Shown piece after piece: positions 8,393-15,657 of a stretch of DNA of 22,168 nt. The notes beneath the pieces are model-generated. The model worked only from the letters and a program-made list of their open reading frames with translations. It did not search any database and was not told where the DNA came from. This stretch comes from CAISDH01 sp964398805 (GTDB taxonomy: Archaea > Micrarchaeota > Micrarchaeia > Micrarchaeales > Micrarchaeaceae), in the NCBI GenBank assembly GCA_964398805.1, contig CAYNNI010000063.1, forward strand, positions 1 to 22,168, read 5' to 3'. Every line of letters starts with the position of its first letter. Within the stretch, counting starts at the first letter, position 1. The position numbers and the translations under genes were made by a program.

Positions 8393-8832
8393 TGCTGCCA
8401 GGCGGGGACTACATCGCAGTCACCGTCCCGTTCTTCTGCAACGACGGCAAGGGAGACTTCGTGCTGCACAAGCGCAGCAGGAAATGCCGCGACGAGAAAG
8501 GGTGCTGGGACCTCGGCTCTGGAGGGCTGGAGTTCGGCGAGACGCTCGAGAAGGCGGTGCTCAGGGAGGTCAAGGAGGAATACGGCGCCGCGGGGCGCAT
8601 ACAGGAGCAGCTTCCGGCATACTCGCTCATACGCAGGCAGGGGCGCGATAAGACGCACTGGCTCGTTGTGCCGTTCATGGTTGGGGCGGGCGTAAGGAGG
8701 GCGATGATGATGGAGCCCGAAAAGGCCACGGACATTGGAGTGTTCAGGCTTGGAAGCTTTCCGAGGCCGCTGCATACCGGCGCGCGGGCCGCGCTCTCGA
8801 GATACAAGGCCTACCTCGAGAAGCGCAGATGA
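8392..8832 (+). CDS. Nudix hydrolase
   Basis: 146 residues. A complete Nudix box spans residues 44-66 with Gly44, Glu50, Arg58, Glu59, Glu62, Glu63 and Gly65 in the required spacing, so it should hydrolyse a nucleoside diphosphate linked to another group, using Mg2+. The substrate cannot be read from the sequence. The region before the box (VLHKRSRKCRDEKGCWDLGSGG) is like that of general mutT/NUDT-type enzymes. The ATG at 8392 shares its A with the stop of the preceding gene (TGATG), and GGTG at 8386-8389 is close. A GTG at 8389 would add one residue. The coupling means it is transcribed with the pilin-like genes, but a housekeeping role riding at the operon end is as likely as a role in the filament. 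The gene ends 28 bases from the convergent T2SF gene. Confidence 0.88.
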   Translation: MLPGGDYIAVTVPFFCNDGKGDFVLHKRSRKCRDEKGCWDLGSGGLEFGETLEKAVLREVKEEYGAAGRIQEQLPAYSLIRRQGRDKTHWLVVPFMVGAGVRRAMMMEPEKATDIGVFRLGSFPRPLHTGARAALSRYKAYLEKRR

Positions 8833-8860
8833 CGTCCGGGCGGACTGCGCCTGGCTGGCG

Positions 8861-9850
8861 CTATATGCCGCCGATGCTGGCGAACATCCCGGCTATGACG
8901 CGCTGCATCATGAAGAATATGATGACGCCCACCACGATGAACACCGGCATGTACCTCAGGCCCTTCACCGCGGATCCGGTGGAGACCGCGGACATGATGA
9001 GGCTCGCGAAGCCCGTTATGATGAGTATGGCCGCGAGCGAGAAGTCGTAGTAAGCTTCGGGGCTTATCTTCGGCGGAGAAGGCCGCAGGAACGAGACGCC
9101 TGTCGCTGGTATGCCTCCCGGGTTCGCGGCGAGGATGCCCTTCCATATGCTGTCAGTAACAACGATCATCTGGCTGGTGAGGCCGTAAAGAACCGGCGCG
9201 GCGATGAGGCCGGCGAAGGCTATGAATATGCTGTACATGAAAAGCTGCCCAGCTATCTCCTTCTGCACCAGCTGCTGGCTCCTCATGTCCTTGGATATCT
9301 GCTCGAACAGGTCGGCCATCGCGCCTCCGTATCTCAGCGCCTCGAGCATCATCCTCACTGCGTGGCTTAGCTCCATCGAGCGGTACCTGGCAGAAAACTC
9401 CTTCAGCGCGTTCTCGAAGTTCTCCCCGCTGTATATGCGCCTGTTCATGTCCTTGATGTCGTCGCTGAGGAAAGAGAACTCCGGCCTTGCCGAGAGCAGC
9501 ATCGCCCTGTCGAGCGCTATGCCGCTGCGCAGGTTCGCGGACGCTATCTGGAAGTAGTCGGGCAGCATGTCCTCCAGCTTCGTCTTCCTGTTATCTATCA
9601 TGTATTCGAGCACGAAGTACATGGCAACGAGGTAGAACACGCCCGCGGCGAGGCCCGCTATGCCCGCGAGCGGAGCGAAGATCTTCACCATGATGAGCAT
9701 GAGCGTCGACACCAGGAAGAACAGGAGGAAGAAGCCGAGTATCGCTATGCGCATCACGCCTTCCACGGGCATCTTTACGCCTGCGAGGTCCAGCTCCTGC
9801 GACACGCGGCGCGACACGCCCCTGCTCACAAGCATCTCGAACCTTACCAT
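8861..9850 (-). CDS. T2SF-domain platform protein (TadC/FlaJ-like), second of a pair
   Basis: 329-residue inner-membrane platform protein of the type II/IV secretion and archaeal pilus superfamily, which couples the ATPase to pilin assembly. Two membrane helices lie at about 33-55 and 58-83, a cytoplasmic helical T2SF core at about 92-200 (LEDMLPDYFQIASANLRSGI and the half-repeat ALRYGGAMADLFEQI), then helices at about 203-225, 270-292 and 300-325. Only one T2SF core is present, whereas FlaJ-type proteins often have two. The neighbouring gene upstream supplies another, so the pair may act together like TadB/TadC. It starts 4 bases after the stop of that neighbour and is the last gene of the motor operon. 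Confidence 0.85.
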   Translation of the reverse strand: MVRFEMLVSRGVSRRVSQELDLAGVKMPVEGVMRIAILGFFLLFFLVSTLMLIMVKIFAPLAGIAGLAAGVFYLVAMYFVLEYMIDNRKTKLEDMLPDYFQIASANLRSGIALDRAMLLSARPEFSFLSDDIKDMNRRIYSGENFENALKEFSARYRSMELSHAVRMMLEALRYGGAMADLFEQISKDMRSQQLVQKEIAGQLFMYSIFIAFAGLIAAPVLYGLTSQMIVVTDSIWKGILAANPGGIPATGVSFLRPSPPKISPEAYYDFSLAAILIITGFASLIMSAVSTGSAVKGLRYMPVFIVVGVIIFFMMQRVIAGMFASIGGI

Positions 9851-9854
9851 GCGA

Positions 9855-10940
9855 TCACATCGTGTACACTGGCCTGGACCCTCTTATCAGCTGCAGGAAC
9901 ACTATCTGCAGGAACACCATGCCCACTATGACGAATGCAAGCACCGAGTTTGTGACCGTGAATATCGCTATGAACGTGGTCAGTATCGTGATGACCGCGA
10001 TGCCCATGCTCGGGAGTATTATGCCGAACAGCATGTAGAACATCGCTATCGCGTTAAGCCTCTGGCCGTACCTGCGCAGCTCTATGACGCGCTCCTGCGA
10101 GAGCTGGTCTATCACGCTCTGCAGCGCGCCCACCACGTCTGCGCCGGCCTTGATGCTCATAGACGCCTGCAGCATTATGCGCCTGAAAGAGGGGCTCTTC
10201 GTCTCTGCCGCCGTCTGGTCGATGGCCTCCTCAAGCGGCAGGCCGAGCTGCACGCGCTCCACGACCTTCGCGAACTCCTCGCTCGCGTCGCCGTAGCCGG
10301 TGCTGATGGCGGTTATGGCGTTGAACAACGGCATGCCGGACCTGAGCGAGATTATCATGTCACGGGCTGCGAACAGTATGTCGCGCTCTATGTTCTTCGA
10401 CGCCACTCTTGCGTGGCGGGCCGGGAAGTTTATGAACTCCCCGAACGCGACGTAGTACGTCACTATTCCGAGGACGAAGCCGAACATCACGCACTCCGCG
10501 AGCGGAAGGCCCGCGTCGAGGAAGGTGAAGAACAGCGTCAGCGCGATCACGACCGCGAGCATTGCCGATGCGATCATCATGCGCTGCACGAACTCGTGGA
10601 CGCCCTGGCGTATGCCCTGCTCGCGCAGCGAAGCCTCTAGGTTCTTGTGCTTCGATGCGGTGCGCTCCACGTACATGTACAGCGCGCCCTGGCCCTTCAG
10701 CGGCTGCATGCTAGGCCTGGAAGGCTTTGCCGGCTCGGGCTTTGCGGCTGCTGGCGCAGCGGTGTGGGGGGGCGCGGGCGCAGCCATGGCGCGCGGGCCG
10801 CGCGGCTGCTGGTCTGCCCTGGGCGCACCGGACGACGCCGGGCGCTTCTTGAATACTCCCGAAAGCAGCGAAGGCTTGGGCTCTAGCTCGACGCTCTTGC
10901 CGTTGACCTCTATTATGCGCTTCTGCTTCCCAAACATCAT
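9855..10940 (-). CDS. T2SF-domain platform protein (TadB/FlaJ-like), first of a pair
   Basis: 361 residues. The N-terminus has a short basic segment (MMFGKQKRIIEVNGKSVELE), then a Pro/Ala-rich, probably disordered linker (about 33-82) that is unusual for the family. Membrane helices follow at about 120-141 and 150-168, a T2SF core at about 184-295 (IERDILFAARDMIISLRSGM, then LQASMSIKAGADVVGALQSV), and C-terminal helices at about 297-327 and 330-351. It is inferred to form the membrane platform of the filament machine with the ATPase at 11580-13085 and the second T2SF protein. The ATG at 10940 overlaps the preceding gene's stop (ATGA); a second ATG at 10937 overlaps as TGATG, and the two cannot be told apart. 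Confidence 0.85.
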   Translation of the reverse strand: MMFGKQKRIIEVNGKSVELEPKPSLLSGVFKKRPASSGAPRADQQPRGPRAMAAPAPPHTAAPAAAKPEPAKPSRPSMQPLKGQGALYMYVERTASKHKNLEASLREQGIRQGVHEFVQRMMIASAMLAVVIALTLFFTFLDAGLPLAECVMFGFVLGIVTYYVAFGEFINFPARHARVASKNIERDILFAARDMIISLRSGMPLFNAITAISTGYGDASEEFAKVVERVQLGLPLEEAIDQTAAETKSPSFRRIMLQASMSIKAGADVVGALQSVIDQLSQERVIELRRYGQRLNAIAMFYMLFGIILPSMGIAVITILTTFIAIFTVTNSVLAFVIVGMVFLQIVFLQLIRGSRPVYTM

Positions 10941-11572
10941 TTCACCACTGCCAGCGCCTCGTTGAGGCGCTGCTCCCTCACTGCCCAGAGCGCCTTCTCG
11001 GATTCCGCGGGCTCCGCGCCGCCCTTCTGCAGCACCGCCTTCTCGTGCGCCATTCCCGCCTTCAGGCCCCTGAGCTCCTTGCGCAGCGTCGCCATCTGCC
11101 CCTTGTCGAATATGTTGCTGCGCACGCCTTCTACTATCTTCTCCAGCTCGGATATCTGCTCTGCTATTGGCAGATTTGGAAGCACAAGCCCTTTCATGCT
11201 TACGCTCATCTCCAGCTCCTCTATCCTTGGCGCTATCTGGGAGAGCGTGCCGGTTATCGCTGCGAGCTCCGACCTCGCCTTCTCCTTGAGCGCCTCCTCG
11301 GCAGCCTCGTACGCGGGCGGCTGCGCCGGCCGGACAGGAGCCGCGGCCTGCTGCGCCGGGGCGGGGTGCGCCTTCTCGGGCTCCGCCTTCGGCCTCTGCC
11401 TTGTATCGAGCTCGGACTTCTCTATAAGCGAGATGAGCTGGCCGTAGCTCTCCGGGCTCGGAGCGGGCGCGGATTCAAGGGCCTTCTCGATGTTTATGGT
11501 GCCTTGGGCGCGCTGGCTTGCGCTGGACTCGAGGGCAGCGACCTGACCCAGCAACTCCTCATAAGATGTCAT
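10937..11572 (-). CDS. Uncharacterised coiled-coil protein of the pilus motor operon
   Basis: 211 residues with no membrane helix or signal. I do not recognise a family. An N-terminal region (1-58) with SYGQLISLIEKSEL is followed by a Pro/Ala/Gln-rich linker (about 60-88) and charged helical segments at about 90-125 and 138-205 that look like coiled coils, split by a short hydrophobic stretch LVLPNLPIAEQ. It lies 7 bases after the ATPase gene and overlaps the first T2SF gene, so it is likely a cytoplasmic partner linking the ATPase with the platform. That role is inferred only from position. FlaH-like Walker motifs are absent, so it is not FlaH. Confidence 0.65.
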   Translation of the reverse strand: MTSYEELLGQVAALESSASQRAQGTINIEKALESAPAPSPESYGQLISLIEKSELDTRQRPKAEPEKAHPAPAQQAAAPVRPAQPPAYEAAEEALKEKARSELAAITGTLSQIAPRIEELEMSVSMKGLVLPNLPIAEQISELEKIVEGVRSNIFDKGQMATLRKELRGLKAGMAHEKAVLQKGGAEPAESEKALWAVREQRLNEALAVVK

Positions 11573-11579
11573 GCGCCCA

Positions 11580-13085
11580 CTAGAAGAGGCCCTTTGTGTA
11601 CTTCACGTTATTGCTCACTATGTCCATTACTTTCGCGCTGTCTTTATAATAGTTAGCAACGACTATGCCGGCATCGTCCACGTTGGTTATGCTGTTCGCT
11701 ACCATCCAGTTCAGCACCCGCGCCTTCTCCTGCACGCCCGATATGAGCTCCTTCCTGGAGATGCCGCCGTAGAGCGTGAGCAGCTCAGAAAGGCGCGTGA
11801 AGTCCGCGATCTGCGCGAACCTGTCGTCTATGAGGTTCCACCTGTACAGAACGTTTATGTCGCCGGTGCGCAGCACCTCGCCGAACTCCAGCACGCGCCT
11901 CACGCCCTTCGTCCTGTGCCTGAACAGCACCACTACGCCGCCGAGCGCGTTCATCATTATCTTGGGCACGTTGATGGGCGGGTTCGTCATCCTGACCACT
12001 GTGTCCTGGGCGTTGTCCGCGTGCACCGTGCCGTACACTGCGTGGCCCGTGTGTATCGCCTCGAACAGCGTCTCGGCGTCCTTCTCCGTCCTGACCTCGC
12101 CCACGACCACTATGTCCGGGCGCTGCCTTAGCGCGTTGATCATGAGGTCGTACAGCGTGACCTCGCCCTTGCCCTCGGGATTGGGCTGGCGCGATACCAT
12201 GGGTATCCACTGCAGGAAGCTCGGAAACCCGAGCTCGCGCGTGGCCTCTATCGAGACTATGCGCCTGTTCGCGGGGAAGAATATGCTGCTTGCGTTGAGG
12301 AAGCTCGTCTTGCCGCTTGCTGTGCCTCCAGAGTACATCATGCTGAGCTCGTTCTGTATGCACATCCAAGAGAGCGCGGCTATCTCCGGGCTTACCGTGC
12401 CGTTCTGTATCAGCATCGGCATGGTCCAGGGGTTCTTGGAGAACTTTCGTATGGTTATCGTGTTGCCGATCTGCGATACCGGATAGAGCGTGGCGTTTAC
12501 CCTTGAGCCGTCCGGCAGCTCCGCGTCCATGAGCGGCGTGAGGTTCGTTATCTGCCTGCCGACGCGCCTGCCGATCTGCTCGGCCTGGTCGTAGATCATC
12601 TCCTCGTTCGCTGGCCTGATGTTGGTCTTGCACCAGCCGTGAATCTTGTGGAAGACCCATATCTCGCTGCGCGAGCCGTTGACCGCGACCTCTTCCAGGT
12701 TGTCGTCGGAAAGCGGCGCCTCCAGCTCGCCCAGGCCCAGCATCATGTTGAGTATGTACGCAATGAGAAGCTTCTTCACCTCTGCGTTGGTGCCGGGTAT
12801 GTACTTGTCAATGAGTATGTCGCTCGCATCGATGTACTTCGCGTTCAGCTCGTCGAGGTACTCCTTGTCCTCTATGCGCGTCGGGTCTATGGGCACCATC
12901 GACGCGAGCTCCCTCCTGAAGGAGAGCACCAGAAGCTTGGTCGCGTCGCCTATTCCCGGGAAGCTGGTGCGGTATATGAGCACGAAGTCCTTCGTCTTCT
13001 CTATCTGCACCTCGACGCGCATGCCGTGCGCGTCGAGCTGGTACGCCTCTATCGCGCCTTCTGGCGCCGGGTTACTGCTTGCCAT
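11580..13085 (-). CDS. Type II/IV secretion system ATPase, FlaI/TadA-like
   Basis: 501-residue hexameric ATPase that would drive pilin assembly from the cytoplasmic side. An N-terminal domain (about 1-235) contains ELPDGSRVNATLYPV (189-203), typical of archaeal FlaI/TadA-type ATPases. The catalytic domain has Walker A GGTASGKT (253-260), an Asp-box-like segment IVSIEATREL (276-285), Walker B DIVVVGEVR (324-332, with Glu330) and the His box GHAVYGTVHADN (347-358). The Asp box has Ala where IEDT is usual. The gene overlaps the end of the winged-helix/coiled-coil gene by 14 bases and is followed by the coiled-coil and T2SF genes. An ATPase plus T2SF operon facing pilin genes supports a type IV pilus or Tad-like system rather than DNA conjugation. 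An archaellum motor is less likely because FlaH and the other archaellum accessory genes are absent here. Confidence 0.88.
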   Translation of the reverse strand: MASSNPAPEGAIEAYQLDAHGMRVEVQIEKTKDFVLIYRTSFPGIGDATKLLVLSFRRELASMVPIDPTRIEDKEYLDELNAKYIDASDILIDKYIPGTNAEVKKLLIAYILNMMLGLGELEAPLSDDNLEEVAVNGSRSEIWVFHKIHGWCKTNIRPANEEMIYDQAEQIGRRVGRQITNLTPLMDAELPDGSRVNATLYPVSQIGNTITIRKFSKNPWTMPMLIQNGTVSPEIAALSWMCIQNELSMMYSGGTASGKTSFLNASSIFFPANRRIVSIEATRELGFPSFLQWIPMVSRQPNPEGKGEVTLYDLMINALRQRPDIVVVGEVRTEKDAETLFEAIHTGHAVYGTVHADNAQDTVVRMTNPPINVPKIMMNALGGVVVLFRHRTKGVRRVLEFGEVLRTGDINVLYRWNLIDDRFAQIADFTRLSELLTLYGGISRKELISGVQEKARVLNWMVANSITNVDDAGIVVANYYKDSAKVMDIVSNNVKYTKGLF

Positions 13086-14346
13086 GGAACTTGCCCTTGG
13101 TGTCCTGTATCTCCTTGCCTATGTTCGCGATGTTCTTCCCGCTGTCCTGAACCTTCTTCTTGAGCTCGTTGGTTAGGCTCAGGCGCTGCTCCGGAGTCAG
13201 CGTCATGCTGTTCAGCGCCTGAATGGTCTGCTGCAGCTCAGCGACAGCGTCCCTCGCGTCGGCCACCTGCTTCGCCATCGCCTCGACGCTCTTCCGCGCC
13301 CCGCGGAGCGCGTTGTCTATCCTCGCGACGTCGCCGAACGCAGCCTTCAGGTCGCCTAGCCTGTCGAGCAGCGCCCTCGAATCCTGCTCCAGGAGCGCGC
13401 TGCCCCCCCTCATCGTCTCCTCCAGGCGCTCGTACCTGTCGGTGAACTGTATGCGCGAGTTGTTGAGGAGCTTCTTCGCGCCCGCCACCTCTTTCCTGAA
13501 GCTGCCGAGCTGTTCCATGACCTCGCGCGAGGACTTGCTCTGGGCGTTAAGCTCGCTGAGTATCTGCGCGATGCGCGCGTTGCTCACGTTCAGCTGCATC
13601 TCCACTTCCTTCTTCGTGGCGTTGATCTGCTGCTTGAACGCGCCGACCTGCGCGTCGACGTTCTGTACCAGCGATTCGAATAGCCTGTCCTTGCTCCTGG
13701 ACAGGCTGTTGAGCGAGTCATAAGCAGCGTTCGCGTTCTTGAGCGCCTCCTGCGCGCCTCCTGGCGCGAGCGCGCCCTTGCCCTTGAGCTTGCTGGTGTC
13801 TATGCTGCCGAGCGAGTCGATCTTCGCGGTGAGCTCGTCTATGCGCCTGTTGACGCCCTGGTACGAGTCCTCCGCGTTCCTCTTTATCTGGTCGACCGCC
13901 TTGCCCTGCTCCACTATGCTGTCATAGAGCGTGTTGATCTGCGATAGCATCTGCTGCACCGCTGGCATGCGCTGCTGATATATGCGCTCCAGGCTTGCGA
14001 CCTCTGTGCCGAGGCTGTTTATCTCGGTCGCAAACTTCTCCGCCTCGCTGCGCTGCGCCGCGATGTTCTCCTGCACGATGCCGCGCTGTACCTCTACCTT
14101 GGAGGCCACCATCTTCGCCTGCTCCGGGCTTAGGGTAACGGGCTCGATGAACATCCGCCCGACCTCGTAGCTTATCCGGACTATGCCGCCCTTCTCGAGC
14201 ACCTTCGCCCAGCTCTCGACTATTGCAGGCGATATGCCGAGCGTGCCCGCTATCATGTTGACATCCATCTTCCCCTTCTCGCGCAGGAGCTCGACCAACG
14301 CATCTATGCTGGTCCTGGTCTCGGCTCCCGGGGTTGCTGCCGCCAT
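13072..14346 (-). CDS. Winged-helix plus long coiled-coil protein heading the motor operon
   Basis: 424 residues with no membrane helix. Residues 10-70 look like a winged helix: SIDALVELLREKGKMDVNMI, then a turn and recognition-like helix ISPAIVESWAKVLEKGGIV, and a wing SYEVGRMFIEP. From about 75 to 420 it is almost all heptad-like, Gln/Ala/Leu/Lys-rich coiled coil, broken by a Gly/Ala-rich stretch near 198-208 (KGKGALAPGG). It could be a DNA-binding regulator with an oligomerisation rod, or a cytoplasmic scaffold in which the winged helix is a protein-binding module. It is the promoter-proximal gene, with a TATA box about 27 bases before its ATG, and overlaps the ATPase gene by 14 bases. I recognise no named family. 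A role in the filament system is inferred from operon structure. Confidence 0.72.
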   Translation of the reverse strand: MAAATPGAETRTSIDALVELLREKGKMDVNMIAGTLGISPAIVESWAKVLEKGGIVRISYEVGRMFIEPVTLSPEQAKMVASKVEVQRGIVQENIAAQRSEAEKFATEINSLGTEVASLERIYQQRMPAVQQMLSQINTLYDSIVEQGKAVDQIKRNAEDSYQGVNRRIDELTAKIDSLGSIDTSKLKGKGALAPGGAQEALKNANAAYDSLNSLSRSKDRLFESLVQNVDAQVGAFKQQINATKKEVEMQLNVSNARIAQILSELNAQSKSSREVMEQLGSFRKEVAGAKKLLNNSRIQFTDRYERLEETMRGGSALLEQDSRALLDRLGDLKAAFGDVARIDNALRGARKSVEAMAKQVADARDAVAELQQTIQALNSMTLTPEQRLSLTNELKKKVQDSGKNIANIGKEIQDTKGKFHGKQ

Positions 14347-14368
14347 TCGAACAGCATTATCAGCAAAC

Positions 14369-14377
14369 CTTTAATAT
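14369..14377 (-). promoter_or_regulatory. TATA box of the pilus motor operon
   Basis: On the - strand this reads ATATTAAA within AGAATATTAAAGG, centred about 27 bases before the ATG at 14346. It is the only AT-rich block in the 85-base gap between the permease pseudogene and this operon, and it predicts a leaderless transcript for the five-gene run 14346-8861. Confidence 0.55.
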
Positions 14378-14431
14378 TCTGCGCTAGGTGCCTGGAGCGT
14401 TGTCGGCGGATACGCGCGATGCCCGGCGCCA

Positions 14432-15632
14432 TCAGGCCAGGGCAGAAATGAAGTACGCGATCAGCGCCATGCACAGGACGAAGCCTGCTACAGGCACAGC
14501 GCGCGGAGCCTCGAATCCGCCTTTCTGGCTTTTCAGCTCGATCGCGGCGAGGTTGATTATTGCGTAGTAGCCGAGTATGCCGAAGCTGGTGAGGGTTATC
14601 ACCGCCTTCGTGGTCATGAAGAGCGCCGCCGCTGCCATGAGGAGGCCTATGGGTATCTCCGCCCTGTACGGCGTCTTGAACCTCGGGTGCACCCTGGAGA
14701 AGAACGCGGGAGGCTGCCTGTTCACGGGCATGGCGTAGATGTTGCGCGACAGCCCCGGCATCTGTATGAGCAGCACGCTGGAGGTCGCGGTGAGCGCACC
14801 CAGCAGTATGGCGAGAAACCCCCACTCCGTGCCAAGAGACAGCATGACGCCCGCGAGCGGCGCGTCCCTGAAGGCGGGGGAGGCGAGGGTATCGGCACCC
14901 GCCGCGCCGACAGAGGAGACCGCGGTAAGCAGGTAAAGGACTGTCGCTAGCGATATCGCGATGACTATCGCCCTCGGCACGGTCCTGGCGGCGTCCTTCA
15001 CCTCCTCCGGGGCAGCGGTCACCTTGCCGAAGCCAGCGTACGCGAAGAATATGGGGAAACGCCGCGTAAGGATGCCTCATAGCCCTTTGAAAGCATGTTG
15101 TTGAGGTTGGACGCGTGAAAGTGGGGCAGCGTGAGCGCTATGAACAGCACGAGCACGCTGACTTTCACCACCACGAGCACACTGTTCACTCTCGAAGAGA
15201 GACGCAGCCCGAGGACGTCGATCAGCATGAACGCGACGCATGCGAGCGCGGCCACGACGTTGACAGGCGCGAACGGGGCCAGACGGCCAGGTAGCCCGCG
15301 AACGCGATGCTGACAGTGACGCCGGCTATCGCAGTCGCCGCAATCCAGAGAAGGCCGGCGAAGAACCCGACTTGCGGTCCGAACGCCGCATAGACGAACT
15401 GGTACTCGCCCCCTTCCTTGGTTATCTTCGAGCCTAGGGACGCAAAGCTGAACGCGGTGAGCATTGCTATTACTCCGGCAAATACCAGCGACAGTATGAC
15501 GCCTGACCCTGCCGAGCCCGCGGCTATCCCAAGTATGAAGAATATTCCTGAGCCGATTATGCCGCCCAACGATACCGAGGTCGCCCCGGAGCCTCCAAGC
15601 ACCCTGTCGAATACCGAGTTCCTTCCCTTCAT
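14432..15632 (-). pseudogene. APC-family amino acid permease broken by two frameshifts
   Basis: Three consecutive - strand frames together encode an amino acid/polyamine/organocation permease of about 400 residues with 11-12 membrane helices. The N-terminus GIIGSGIFFILG is the helix I hallmark of the family. The first frame (from 15632) reaches AFAGYLAV and then breaks near 15281-15286; adding one base gives LAPFAPVNVVAALACVAF in the next frame. That frame breaks near 15057-15063 (GGCGTTTCCCCAT); adding one base gives FPIFFAYAGFGKVTAAPEEV, a typical permease segment, and the third frame runs to the stop at 14432. Both breaks are single-base losses beside short runs, so they could be real decay or base errors. 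It lies 25 bases after the glycosyltransferase gene on the same strand. Its substrate is unknown. Confidence 0.82.
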
Positions 15633-15657
15633 TTCAGATCATCGATTGCTGCGCCGG

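Noticed and set aside
8834..8845. GTCC-GGGC-GGAC small inverted repeat between convergent genes, as a terminator
   Set aside because: The stem is only 4-5 pairs and has no T-run after it on either strand, so it could be chance in GC-rich DNA.
14304..15080. 258-codon - strand frame over the permease 3' part
   Set aside because: Its translation is Arg/Gly/His-rich with no membrane helices, while the overlapping frame at 14432-15022 gives typical permease helices.
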